Origin: Clostridiales bacterium
GTDB taxonomy: Bacteria; Bacillota; Clostridia; Lachnospirales; Lachnospiraceae
Length of the DNA stretch: 64,000 nucleotides
Assembly: GCA_012839295.1 (NCBI GenBank)
Contig: DUNO01000066.1
Location: 62,001-126,000 of the forward strand
Direction: 5' to 3'
The position numbers and the translations under genes are program-made. Of the stretch, positions 34,490 through 44,350 are shown piece after piece. Position 1 is the first letter of the stretch. Each line of letters begins with the position of its first letter. The notes under the pieces are model-generated. The model saw nothing but the letters and a program-made list of their open reading frames with translations. It was not told the DNA's origin and searched no databases.

Positions 34490-34731
34490 ATTTCCTTACC
34501 TACAGGCTTTCCCCAATCTATTTCTCCAAAACCATAAGCCCCGCCGAAATCCTTGAAACGCTCCTGAATTGTCTTGTGCATCCTCTTATCCTGGGGTTTT
34601 CTAATAATGATACTGTCATTCTCAGCTATCACTTCGACGATGTCGCCATCCCTTAAATTTACGCTGTCTAAAAGAAATTTAGGGTGTCTCACCCCCTGCG
34701 AATTGCCCCATTTTACGATAGTGGTCTGCAT
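34483..34731 (-). CDS. MazE/AbrB-family antitoxin (orphan)
   Basis: The ATG at 34731 follows GGAGAGCAAACG and gives 82 residues; the track adds 33 hydrophobic residues from upstream without a start signal. SpoVT/AbrB-type fold: TIVKWGNSQGVRHPKFLLDSVNLRDGDIVEVIAENDSIIIRKP, then an acidic toxin-binding tail. The toxin gene next to it is broken, so this antitoxin is an orphan that may still regulate its own promoter. Confidence 0.88.
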   Translation of the reverse strand: MQTTIVKWGNSQGVRHPKFLLDSVNLRDGDIVEVIAENDSIIIRKPQDKRMHKTIQERFKDFGGAYGFGEIDWGKPVGKEIW

Positions 34732-34898
34732 CGTTTGCTCTCCTTTCCTGTAGTATATACTATAATACAAAAGAATTACAACAATAATTATTAACGAATA
34801 ATTCCTTGACGAATTAGAAAGAAGGCACAAAAAATAAATCTTAGAAATATAATTCTCCTATACAGAAATTCATGATACACTGTACTATCAATCCCCGC

Positions 34899-35543
34899 TC
34901 AATACCCAGCTACCTTCCAATCCTGTGCCAACTCCCTGATAAAATTATAATTCAATTCGGAAATGGTTGTCCCCGTAATAAATTCCTCAACATACACATC
35001 CAAATCCGTAAAATCGAACAGGTCATCTGCCTGGTAAACCTTTTTAACATTTAAAAATGCATTTTGGAACATTTTTTTGCTCTCATTGATTTTAGATTCA
35101 GATAATAAAATATACCCCAGCGCCTCATAAGGATAAACAAATTCATTACATAGCATAATCGATTTTTCCAAGCATATCTTCTGATTCTCTATATCTTCCT
35201 TAACTCGATAATATAAAGACTGGAGATAATAAATAATTGCCTGTTTATTCTTATTACCTGTTTTAGCCTTACTTAACCGTTCAAACAACTCATCATCGAT
35301 AAAACGGTTATGCCATTTAATTCCGCTTTCTAATATTAATGCATCCAAATTATTTCTTGATAATTTATATATTTCATCTACACATTTTAACGCGCCAATA
35401 TAATCTTTAAGCGGATATTGTAGCTCTGCCAGGCTAAGCTTAAACCAAAGCTGGATATCTTCCGGCCTATGTTCCAATTGTTCCTTTATGATCTTTTCAG
35501 CTTCACATATGTCAAAATTCTTTATTGCACGCATTAAATCCAT
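34899..35543 (-). CDS. TPR-like helical repeat protein
   Basis: The ATG at 35543 follows GGGAGAAAATT and gives 214 residues; the 44 extra residues in the track have no start signal. The protein is all helical with tetratricopeptide-like pairs: EAEKIIKEQLEHRPEDIQLWFKLSLAEL, DYIGALKCVDEIYKLSRNNLDALI, YPYEALGYILLSESKINESKKMFQNAF. Cytoplasmic; no enzymatic motif. A LytTR-type box lies in its upstream region, so it may belong to the regulon of the nearby response regulator. Such proteins can also act as peptide-binding regulators or immunity proteins. Confidence 0.75.
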   Translation of the reverse strand: MDLMRAIKNFDICEAEKIIKEQLEHRPEDIQLWFKLSLAELQYPLKDYIGALKCVDEIYKLSRNNLDALILESGIKWHNRFIDDELFERLSKAKTGNKNKQAIIYYLQSLYYRVKEDIENQKICLEKSIMLCNEFVYPYEALGYILLSESKINESKKMFQNAFLNVKKVYQADDLFDFTDLDVYVEEFITGTTISELNYNFIRELAQDWKVAGY

Positions 35544-35710
35544 AATTTTCTCCCTTCTGCTAGTGATATTACTGCATTTTCCCTTCTCCCAATCAAGATT
35601 TCCCATAAATATCTTTATACCAAACAGGGTATGCTTCGCGGAGTAACACTGTATAATTTTAGCCTCTAGTCCCAATTAGGTTATAACATTCTTTTCCATA
35701 AAAAAACTTC

Positions 35711-35745
35711 CGATGTCATAACTTGCAGCTTTAATGTATTATTCG
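35711..35745 (-). promoter_or_regulatory. LytTR-type box upstream of the TPR gene
   Basis: On the minus strand AAGTTATGACATC repeats the sequence found before the response regulator, and a weaker half-site AATAATACATTA lies exactly 21 bases upstream of it. The spacing equals that of 30938-30971. Confidence 0.5.
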
Positions 35746-35783
35746 GTAAAATTTAAGAGGGCAATAAGTAAATCCCCCATAAA

Positions 35784-35844
35784 AATATCAGACTGTGGAC
35801 CTAGTCTCTGATTCCTTCCAGAGCTCTGCCCGACAGCCTGATAT
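35784..35844 (-). terminator. Nested hairpin with U-tract
   Basis: AATATCAGGCTGT and ACAGTCTGATATT pair over 13 positions on the minus strand (one G-U), with an inner CTCTG/CAGAG stem, followed by TTTTATG. It reads as a minus-strand terminator although no minus-strand gene ends here, leaving room for a short RNA read from about 35990. Confidence 0.45.
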
Positions 35845-35851
35845 TGCCCAA

Positions 35852-35881
35852 CCCTATTCCAATTTATCCTATTCCAATTTA
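35852..35881. repeat. 15-bp tandem repeat
   Basis: CCTATTCCAATTTAT occurs twice perfectly, followed by a degenerate third unit. Together with the hairpin and LytTR-type box, this fills the 35544-35992 interval; no gene is seen there. Confidence 0.85.
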
Positions 35882-35992
35882 TTCCACTTCAATTCACAAA
35901 TATACCGCCGGCCACCATAAAGATTAATTCATGCCACCGCCCGTTTCCGAATATAAATACAGTAATCCATTATATGCTGCAAGGGAGCCAAA

Positions 35993-36610
35993 ATGAATCT
36001 TATCACCAATTTCATCAGCGATTACGGCCTACTGGCCATGTTCCTGATCATCATGCTGGAATACGCCTGCTTTCCTGTTTCCAGCGAGATCGTACTTCCA
36101 TTTTCCGGAGCCTTCGCTTCGGCAAACCAGATCAATTACTTCGTGTTACTGCCCTTAAGCATCATAGCAGGACTGATCGGTACCGGCTTTTGCTTCTGTG
36201 TCGGCTGGTATGGCGGAGGTGCAATCCTCCAGGCAATCATCAAAAAGTACCCGAAGGCTAAAAAAGGCCTCGATGCTGCAAATGAAAAATTTAACCGGCA
36301 TGGAGCCGCTGCTGTCTGCATCGGGCGGGTGATTCCCTTAATCCGCACCTACATCGCCCTGATTGCGGGAGCTTCCAAGTTAAATCCCGTCACCTATTTC
36401 GCCGCTTCCGCCCTGGGAATCTCCGTCTGGAACACCATGCTCATAGGGCTTGGTTATGCCCTCCATGAAAATTACAGAACCGTTGGGATTTATTATGAAC
36501 GCTACAAGCATAATTTAATTCCCGTTGCCCTAATCTGCCTGGCGGCCCTGCTATTTAATTTCATATATAAAAGGAGTAAAAGCAGAAGCAAAAAGGCTAC
36601 GCGTGTATGA
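35993..36610 (+). CDS. DedA-family membrane protein
   Basis: 205 residues with about five hydrophobic segments. The family pattern is present: FPVSSEIVLPFSGAFAS near the N-terminus and the FNRHGAAAVCIGRVIPLIRTYIALIAGASKLN segment with conserved Arg and Pro residues. DedA/VTT proteins are membrane transporters or lipid scramblases (undecaprenyl-phosphate recycling in some). Start follows GGGAGCCAAA. It converges with and overlaps the MATE gene by 14 bases. Confidence 0.92.
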   Translation: MNLITNFISDYGLLAMFLIIMLEYACFPVSSEIVLPFSGAFASANQINYFVLLPLSIIAGLIGTGFCFCVGWYGGGAILQAIIKKYPKAKKGLDAANEKFNRHGAAAVCIGRVIPLIRTYIALIAGASKLNPVTYFAASALGISVWNTMLIGLGYALHENYRTVGIYYERYKHNLIPVALICLAALLFNFIYKRSKSRSKKATRV

Positions 36611-37949
36611 TCGTCTTCGTTTTCCATTTTCCCGAGTATACCCTTATGACACCTACAATACAGGTGGCGCACCAGTTCAGCGCCGTAGCCCACCAGATTC
36701 CATAAAAACCGATGAGTCTGGTCAGTACAACAGCAAACAAAATCCTGCAGACGACTTCTGTAAATCCCATGATTAACGGCACATTGATATCTCCCGCACC
36801 GCTGAGGAAATTCCTTGTAACCAGTATCATCCCGAGGGCAATATAAAAGAAGCAGGTGATGCGGATCGCATTCCCTCCAATGGTCAGAACCTCCATCTCC
36901 TCCTTATTAATAAAAAGCGTCATGACATGCTCACCGCCAAAATACATTACCGGAAGCATGACTATACTAAATAGGATAATAATGATACTGGCGGCTTCAA
37001 AGCCCTTCTTGACACGGTCAAGCTTGCCGGCCCCCACATTTTGTCCCGTATAAGCTGCCAGGGCCGCACCCACCGACATACCCGGCTGGAGCACCAGCTG
37101 CTCGATTCTGCTATAGACGGTGTTCGCAGCAATTACTACGTCATTATAGCTGTTGATAACGCCCTGCAGCGCCATCATGGAAGAGGAAACCAGGGCATTC
37201 TGCAAGGCTACCGGAATGCCTAACCGAATGCATTTGCGCAGGATTTCCCTATCCATCCGGAATTCCTTCCAGGGCATGCGCAGGATTTTTACCTTTATCA
37301 TTGCATAGACCGTACAGCAGGCCGCAGCAATAATCTGTGACAGCACCGTTGCAAAGGCCACCCCCGGAACATCCCAGTGGAACTGCAATACAAACAATAG
37401 ATCCAATACTATATTCAATACACAAGCCAAGGCCAAAAATATCAATGGCGTAATGGAATCGCCAAAAGCCCGCAGTACCGCTGCCATGCCATTATAACAG
37501 GTGACACCCAGTATCCCGGCAAAGGTTATCTTCATATAGAAATCAGACTGGTCAATAATCGTATCCGGGGTATTTAAAAGCTCCAGAAGCCAACGGCTTG
37601 AAAAGAACCCCACTACACCAAGCACTATGGATACTCCCAGCACCAGGTAGGTAGCCGTCGCAAAGGCTTTGCGCACATTTGCATAATCCTTTGCCCCGAA
37701 ATACTGGCCGATTACGATGGAAACGCCGGTGGACAGGCCAAAGGAAAGGCCGATGATCAGAAACACAAGGGAACCGGTAGCACCAACGGCAGCCAGAGCC
37801 TCACTTCCTACAAACTTCCCCACAACGACGGAATCAACAAGATTATAAAATTGTTGAAATACATTACCAATCAACATTGGCACCGAAAACCTTAGGATCA
37901 GTTTTGCAGGGGAACCCTTTGTCATGTCCTTAGTAATAGATCTTTCCAT
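36597..37949 (-). CDS. MATE-family efflux transporter
   Basis: 450 residues from the ATG at 37949, which follows GAGGTGTTTT; the track start is 51 residues too long. Twelve hydrophobic segments in two MatE halves (PMLIGNVFQQFYNLVDSVVVGKFVGSEALAAVGATGSL at the N-terminus). Na+ or H+ driven export of drugs or metabolites; substrate unknown. Monocistronic and convergent with the DedA gene. Confidence 0.92.
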   Translation of the reverse strand: MERSITKDMTKGSPAKLILRFSVPMLIGNVFQQFYNLVDSVVVGKFVGSEALAAVGATGSLVFLIIGLSFGLSTGVSIVIGQYFGAKDYANVRKAFATATYLVLGVSIVLGVVGFFSSRWLLELLNTPDTIIDQSDFYMKITFAGILGVTCYNGMAAVLRAFGDSITPLIFLALACVLNIVLDLLFVLQFHWDVPGVAFATVLSQIIAAACCTVYAMIKVKILRMPWKEFRMDREILRKCIRLGIPVALQNALVSSSMMALQGVINSYNDVVIAANTVYSRIEQLVLQPGMSVGAALAAYTGQNVGAGKLDRVKKGFEAASIIIILFSIVMLPVMYFGGEHVMTLFINKEEMEVLTIGGNAIRITCFFYIALGMILVTRNFLSGAGDINVPLIMGFTEVVCRILFAVVLTRLIGFYGIWWATALNWCATCIVGVIRVYSGKWKTKTIIHA

Positions 37950-38237
37950 AAAACACCTCATATCTTTCTTGTTCAAATGCGCTAAAGCATATTCTAACAC
38001 AAAAAAATGGCGGGAACAAAGGACTTTATTTTTTTCGTTGAAAATATACAAACCATTCCTTAAATACCCGCTAGATTTGTACCTGGATACCAGCTTAGGC
38101 ACTGTATTTTGCTATTTTCATCAGTTCTGTCCCTTTCCCAACTCATATTTCATGGCCTGTTACATATAATGAAAAAGAGATTTAGCAAGCTAGTATACGT
38201 CATTGATTCTTATTGCTGCCTACGGCAGCATGACGTA

Positions 38238-38354
38238 AAGGTTGAAGTAATAAAATATATAAACGAAGGGGGGACCGGGTCCATGCCGGCACCATCATAG
38301 CAATCTGTACAATGCAGGGGCAATGCCCGTAGTGATTGGGCATGGACATTAACA
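38238..38354 (+). promoter_or_regulatory. Leader element family 3, copy 1 (before P-type ATPase)
   Basis: About 117 bp shared with 58186-58303, 60031-60152 and part of 60528-60710, here in plus orientation ending at the ATPase start. Core: GGACCGGGTCCATGCCGGCAC ... AATGCCCGTAGTGATTGGGCATGGACAT. GTCCATGCC (38279-38287) pairs with GGCATGGAC (38339-38347); an alternative ATGCCC/GGGCAT hairpin uses the same 3' arm. One frame reads GPGPCRHHH...VVIGHGH then stops, but without a start codon. The 5' edge AAGGTTGAAGTAATAAAAT is also shared with the cobalamin-operon copies. Confidence 0.8.
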
Positions 38355-41065
38355 TGAACTGGCATAATTTAACCGCTGAGGAAACCTTGAAGGAGCTTTC
38401 TGTCAATCCCGGGCAAGGATTATCTGACGCAGAAGTAAAGAAAAGACAGCAAGCTTATGGCAAGAACATCCTGACTGCAAAGAAACGAACAAACCTGTTG
38501 CTGCGTTTTTTCGCCCAATTTGCAGATTTTATGATATTGATTCTAATCTTTGCTGCCTTCCTTTCCTTTTTAGTATCCTATTTGGAAGGGGAACCTGATT
38601 TTGTTGACCCAATTATTATTCTGCTCATCATCTGCATGAATGCCACCATCGGGGTCATGCAGGAGGCAAGGGCTGAACGTGCCCTGGAAGCGCTCAAGAA
38701 AATGTCCGCCCCCACCGCCCATGCGCTCCGTAACGGTAAAATTTCCGTTGTGGATTCCTCTGAGCTGGTTCCCGGAGATATTATCCTGCTGGAAACAGGA
38801 AGCTTTGTGCCTGCAGATGCACGGCTAATTGAAGCCCATAACCTAAAGGTTGAGGAAGCTTCCCTTACTGGAGAATCCCATTCCGTTGAAAAAACGGCAG
38901 GCATCAGGCTGAATGCGGATACCAGCCTCGGGGACAGGGTCAACCTGGTGCTTGCCACCAGCGTGGTAACCTATGGCAGGGGTCTTGCCATTGTCACTGA
39001 GACAGGTATGAATACCCAGGTGGGCCATATCGCAACCATGATTATGGAGGATGAGACCCCCATGACTCCCCTGCAGAAGCGGCTGGCCAAGACAGGAAAG
39101 GTTCTTGGGATATCGGCAGTTATTATCTGCATTTTCATATTTGCTATGGGGTTATTGAAGCAGCTTCCGATCTTTGACATGTTTATGACCTCCGTCAGCC
39201 TTGCCGTGGCTGCAATACCCGAGGGTCTGCCTGCCATTGTAACCATAATGCTCTCCCTGGGCGTCCAGCGTATGGCAAAGAAGAATGCTGTTATCCGTAA
39301 GCTTCCTGCAGTCGAAACCTTAGGAAGCGCTACAGTCATCTGTTCCGATAAGACCGGAACCTTAACCCAGAATAAAATGACCGTGACCGATATCTGCTCC
39401 CTGAAGGGTAAGGAAAAAATGAACAGCGAATTTGGCTCCTTCCTTCTCTCCCATGGGGCACTATGTAACGATGCCATCCTCCAGGTCGATAAAAAGACCT
39501 CCACCATCAGCGGTGAACCGACGGAAAGTGCGCTGGTCCAGGCCGCATTAAATATTGGCTTAAACAAACTGGAGCTGGAAAAAAGCCACCAGCGGATCAA
39601 TGAAATCCCCTTTGATTCCGGGCGTAAGCTTATGACAACCGTACATAAAACAGCGGATCGGACCTACCGCAGCATAACAAAGGGTGCCTTTGATTTTATG
39701 GTTAACCGCTGTACCCAGTATTATAGCAATGGGCAGCAGCATCCATTGACCCGGGGGGACATAAACCGCCTTACCATGTTAAATAATGCCATGACGGAAA
39801 ACGCTTTACGGGTTATTGCCGTAGCTTATAAAAACCTGCCAAATTCCTCCGTCAAGGTGACCCCTGCTGAGCTGGAAAATGACCTTACCTTTATTGGCTT
39901 AATCGGCATGATAGACCCGCCCCGTGAAGAAGTCAAGGAAGCCGTGGCTACCTGCCGCCAGGCCGGAATCCGCCCTATCATGATTACCGGCGACCATGTC
40001 CTGACCGCCACCGCTATTGCGAAGGAGCTTGGAATCCTCCGGGAGAACGAGCATGCGGTTACCGGGGATATGCTCTCTAAAATGAGTAATGAGGAATTGT
40101 GCGGGAACATCAATAATTACAGTGTATTTGCCCGCGTGTCCCCGGAGCATAAGGTCCGCATCGTGAAAGCCCTCCAAAGCCGGGGTGAAGTCGTTGCCAT
40201 GACGGGTGACGGTGTAAATGATGCCCCTGCCTTAAATGCCGCCGACATCGGCTGCTCCATGGGCATCACCGGAACAGATGTTGCCAAGAACGCTTCTGAT
40301 ATGATCCTGACGGATGACAACTTCGCTACCATTGTCTCCGCCGTGAAGGAAGGCCGGGGTATTTATGACAATATTAAAAAAGCCGTTCATTTCCTGCTTT
40401 CCAGTAATATTGGTGAGATATTGACTATTTTTGTGGCAATCCTGCTGGGTCTGCCCACCCCTTTGGTCGCTGTCCAATTATTATGGGTGAACCTTGTAAC
40501 CGACTCCCTGCCCGCTATCGCCCTGGGCGTAGAGCCGGCAGAGAAGGATATCATGAGAAAGCCTCCTATTTCACCGAAAAAGGGGATGTTCGCAGATGGC
40601 CTGGCGCTCCGTATCATTATAGAGGGCTGCATGATCGGCTCCCTGGCTCTGCTGGCCTTTGTCATCGGCTACCACCATTATGACATCCCCGCCTTTTATG
40701 AATCCCTTTCCGGGCAGGATAGCGGCGTCCAGCTCCCTGGCACCTACCTTCCCTGGGTTGGAAGGACCATGTGCTTTGCAGTATTAAGCCTTTCACAGCT
40801 GTTCCATTCCTTTAATATGAGGAGCGAACACTCCCTGTCCGAGATTGGTGTGTTCGGTAATAAAAACCTGGTACTGTCCTTTATTGTATGTACATTTTTA
40901 CAGGTATTCGTAATCACCTTTGCGCCGCTGGCTTCTGTGTTCCAGATCGTTCCCCTGACCGCCAGGCAATGGTCCATTACCCTTTTGCTCTCCTTTATGC
41001 CAATTGTACTGGTTGAGCTCCAGAAAAAACTAAATTTAAGGCCCAATAAAGGTAAAGCCCGATGA
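38354..41065 (+). CDS. P-type calcium-transporting ATPase (P2A type)
   Basis: About 903 residues. Landmarks: actuator SLTGESHSV, TM4 Ca-site VAAIPEGLPAIVTIML, phosphorylation motif CSDKTGTLTQNKM, hinge MTGDGVNDAPALNAADIG, and TM5-6 region NIGEILTIFVA and LLWVNLVTDSLPAIALG. The PEGL and NxxTD residues point to SERCA/PMCA-like Ca2+ export across the cytoplasmic membrane. The start is uncertain (ATG 38342 or 38354); no clear Shine-Dalgarno is seen because the shared leader element runs into the start. The 3' gene 41228 may be co-transcribed. Confidence 0.95.
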   Translation: MNWHNLTAEETLKELSVNPGQGLSDAEVKKRQQAYGKNILTAKKRTNLLLRFFAQFADFMILILIFAAFLSFLVSYLEGEPDFVDPIIILLIICMNATIGVMQEARAERALEALKKMSAPTAHALRNGKISVVDSSELVPGDIILLETGSFVPADARLIEAHNLKVEEASLTGESHSVEKTAGIRLNADTSLGDRVNLVLATSVVTYGRGLAIVTETGMNTQVGHIATMIMEDETPMTPLQKRLAKTGKVLGISAVIICIFIFAMGLLKQLPIFDMFMTSVSLAVAAIPEGLPAIVTIMLSLGVQRMAKKNAVIRKLPAVETLGSATVICSDKTGTLTQNKMTVTDICSLKGKEKMNSEFGSFLLSHGALCNDAILQVDKKTSTISGEPTESALVQAALNIGLNKLELEKSHQRINEIPFDSGRKLMTTVHKTADRTYRSITKGAFDFMVNRCTQYYSNGQQHPLTRGDINRLTMLNNAMTENALRVIAVAYKNLPNSSVKVTPAELENDLTFIGLIGMIDPPREEVKEAVATCRQAGIRPIMITGDHVLTATAIAKELGILRENEHAVTGDMLSKMSNEELCGNINNYSVFARVSPEHKVRIVKALQSRGEVVAMTGDGVNDAPALNAADIGCSMGITGTDVAKNASDMILTDDNFATIVSAVKEGRGIYDNIKKAVHFLLSSNIGEILTIFVAILLGLPTPLVAVQLLWVNLVTDSLPAIALGVEPAEKDIMRKPPISPKKGMFADGLALRIIIEGCMIGSLALLAFVIGYHHYDIPAFYESLSGQDSGVQLPGTYLPWVGRTMCFAVLSLSQLFHSFNMRSEHSLSEIGVFGNKNLVLSFIVCTFLQVFVITFAPLASVFQIVPLTARQWSITLLLSFMPIVLVELQKKLNLRPNKGKAR

Positions 41066-41227
41066 AAGATCATACCCCTGCGAAAGGATGGGGCATCCAT
41101 AAGAAATACTTGCCGACGTAAAAATAGATAGATAGCCATGCTTGAAGTTTTCTTCATTTAGTTATATAGTTGTTATATAGCTATAGGAAAATTGTGAAGA
41201 AAGAAAAGAGATTTGCGAGGTGCTGCC

Positions 41228-41434
41228 ATGGATTCTAAACCAACCATGCAATATACAAGAGAAAGATTATTTGATGATCCGGAATTTGACCGTTTTTCCC
41301 TATATGATAACATGCCCTACCAATGGGATACCGACTCAAATATTGATAAAATCTTCCGCAAGGAGACCGGTAACCTTATTAAAGGGTACCGGTGTAAAAT
41401 GGATGAGCCGGTAGAGCTGAAATTTTCGGAATAA
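41228..41434 (+). CDS. Small hypothetical protein
   Basis: The ATG at 41228 is preceded by GAGGTGCTGCC and gives 68 residues; the track start is a TTG five codons earlier. Sequence (RERLFDDPEFDRFSLYDNMPYQWDTDSNIDKIFRKETGNLIKGYRCKM) is acidic and aromatic-rich with no membrane segment and no recognised family. It follows the ATPase by 160 bases and has its own terminator downstream. Confidence 0.65.
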   Translation: MDSKPTMQYTRERLFDDPEFDRFSLYDNMPYQWDTDSNIDKIFRKETGNLIKGYRCKMDEPVELKFSE

Positions 41435-41532
41435 TCGCGGCTGGGTAAGAGCTGGCTTTACATATGCTTATTTAACAAAAAAACAGTTGTTACCGGCCTG
41501 AATTTAATAGTAATTTACTTTGGTAATATGGG

Positions 41533-41560
41533 GCTGCACCTCGAATGGTGCAGCTTTTTT
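41533..41560 (+). terminator. Terminator of the small hypothetical gene
   Basis: GCTGCACC, six-base loop, GGTGCAGC, TTTTTT: a perfect 8-bp stem with U-tract. Confidence 0.95.
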
Positions 41561-41703
41561 GTATATATTGCACAATTTTATCATAGAAATCCTGAAATAA
41601 TATATTTTACTTTTTGTAAAATTGATGTATAATTTACCGTAAGTGAATTTTCTTTATTTATGAATCTGAACTATTTATCAAAGGCGATGACGAGGTGAAA
41701 AAG

Positions 41704-42330
41704 TTGAAAGTAATCAGCTTAACAAATAATTCAACGAACTGCTATCTTCTTCCTGCAAATGACGGTTGGCTTCTGGTCGATACCGGTTTACCGGATACAT
41801 TTTCACATTTATTACAGCTGCTATTCAAAAACAGCATTTCAATTTATGAGATTAATTATCTACTAATCACCCATTTCCATCCGGATCATGCCGGTCTTGT
41901 ACAAAATCTCAGGGACTTGGGAACAAATTTAATTGTTCATGAAGACCAGATACCATATATACAAAAATTGAACAGCTTTTATAAGAAGAATCCAAGGGCG
42001 AATTTCAGGGATATTGTTCCACACCATATTATCACGGTTTCAGATTCCGGCAGCAGGGATTACCTGCAGTCCATCGGGATTGCCGGCGATATCATTATGA
42101 CCCCGGGGCACAGCGATGACAGTGTCAGCCTGGTAATTGATGATAACTGTGCATTTATTGGAGATTTACCGGCCTATCATTTGATAGAGGCTTATAACGA
42201 TGCTGTAATTAGTGACAGCTGGAATGTGCTCCAGACCCATAATATCAACCTCGTCTATCCCGGGCACGGGGAGCCCTATGTGCTGGATCCCTCCAGACAG
42301 CTGGTGGAGAGCCAGAATTTTCTTGTATAG
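41704..42330 (+). CDS. Metallo-beta-lactamase-fold hydrolase
   Basis: MBL superfamily. The metal motif THFHPDHAG lies near residue 55, followed by TPGHSDDSVSLV near 135, DNCAFIGDLP, and the C-terminal VYPGHGEPYV. Function could be glyoxalase II-like or another thioester or phosphoester hydrolase. The track begins at GTG 41695, but a TTG at 41704 has GAGGTGAAAAAG correctly placed and gives 208 residues; both are possible. Hairpin terminator follows. Confidence 0.9.
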   Translation: MKVISLTNNSTNCYLLPANDGWLLVDTGLPDTFSHLLQLLFKNSISIYEINYLLITHFHPDHAGLVQNLRDLGTNLIVHEDQIPYIQKLNSFYKKNPRANFRDIVPHHIITVSDSGSRDYLQSIGIAGDIIMTPGHSDDSVSLVIDDNCAFIGDLPAYHLIEAYNDAVISDSWNVLQTHNINLVYPGHGEPYVLDPSRQLVESQNFLV

Positions 42331-42361
42331 TATAATGTAATCTTCTCGTTAGGAAATATTA

Positions 42362-42424
42362 AAAGGGCCCCGGCTGATATACATAACGCTTCTGCTTTAT
42401 GCATATCGGCCGGAGGCCTTTCAA
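42362..42424 (+). terminator. Terminator of the MBL-fold gene
   Basis: A long imperfect stem, AAAGGGCCCCGGCTGATATAC against GCATATCGGCCGGAGGCCTTT, followed by CAATTT. Confidence 0.7.
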
Positions 42425-42594
42425 TTTCTCACTTTATTTATCTCTTTGTTCCTAATTTGTAGTATTCTTATTTCTACCTTTGTAATATCCTTATTTCTAT
42501 CGATATACTTTTTCTATTTGTAGTATCCATATCCTTTTCTATTTACTTCTTTTTTCTATCCGCATCTATAGCTTGCTTTGAAAGAGATGATTCC

Positions 42595-43923
<1,329 letters not shown>

Positions 43924-43951
43924 TTATGAGTTATTATGTGTGGCTTTTACA

Positions 43952-43991
43952 CTAGTGTACTGTCCCATTTACGAATGAGACAGTACACTAG
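43952..43991 (-). promoter_or_regulatory. Near-perfect 40-bp hairpin in the enolase leader
   Basis: 18-base arms (CTAGTGTACTGTCCCATT / AATGAGACAGTACACTAG) with a 4-base loop; the only imperfect pair is C-A on plus and G-U on minus, so it is fully paired in minus-strand RNA, the enolase sense strand. It sits 47 bases before the start codon. It could be a 5' stabiliser, attenuator or protein site. The rest of 43906-44350 shows only the promoter below. Confidence 0.7.
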
Positions 43992-44233
43992 GTGTGCATG
44001 CTACACGTTGTACACAAAATCAATTTCTATTATTAACTTTTATATGGAAAGTATACGTAAAAATGAATTAACTTTCCTTATTAAAAGTTTATAGCATTGG
44101 GAAAGGGCTTTACTATGATTCAAATCACATAACCGCATCGGCCACACAACTATATCATAATACAAACGCCTGCCTACTTCAATATTTTACTAATAGAATA
44201 TATGATATAATTTCTCTTTTTCCATAGATTGGA

Positions 44234-44262
44234 TTGCTATGCAATTTAAAACTTGATATACT
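44234..44262 (+). promoter_or_regulatory. Promoter of the carboxypeptidase gene
   Basis: TTGCTA and TATACT at 17-base spacing, about 90 bases before the start. Confidence 0.65.
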
Positions 44263-44350
44263 AATCTAATAAAATGAAAGACCGGTAATTACGAAACAGC
44301 ATAGTTGAGCGCAATTACCTAAAAATAACAGAAGTAGAGAGGAAGCAACC

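Noticed and set aside
38170-38300. 43-codon plus-strand frame before the P-type ATPase ending inside leader element copy 1
   Set aside because: No ribosome site, and its end is just the element read in one frame.
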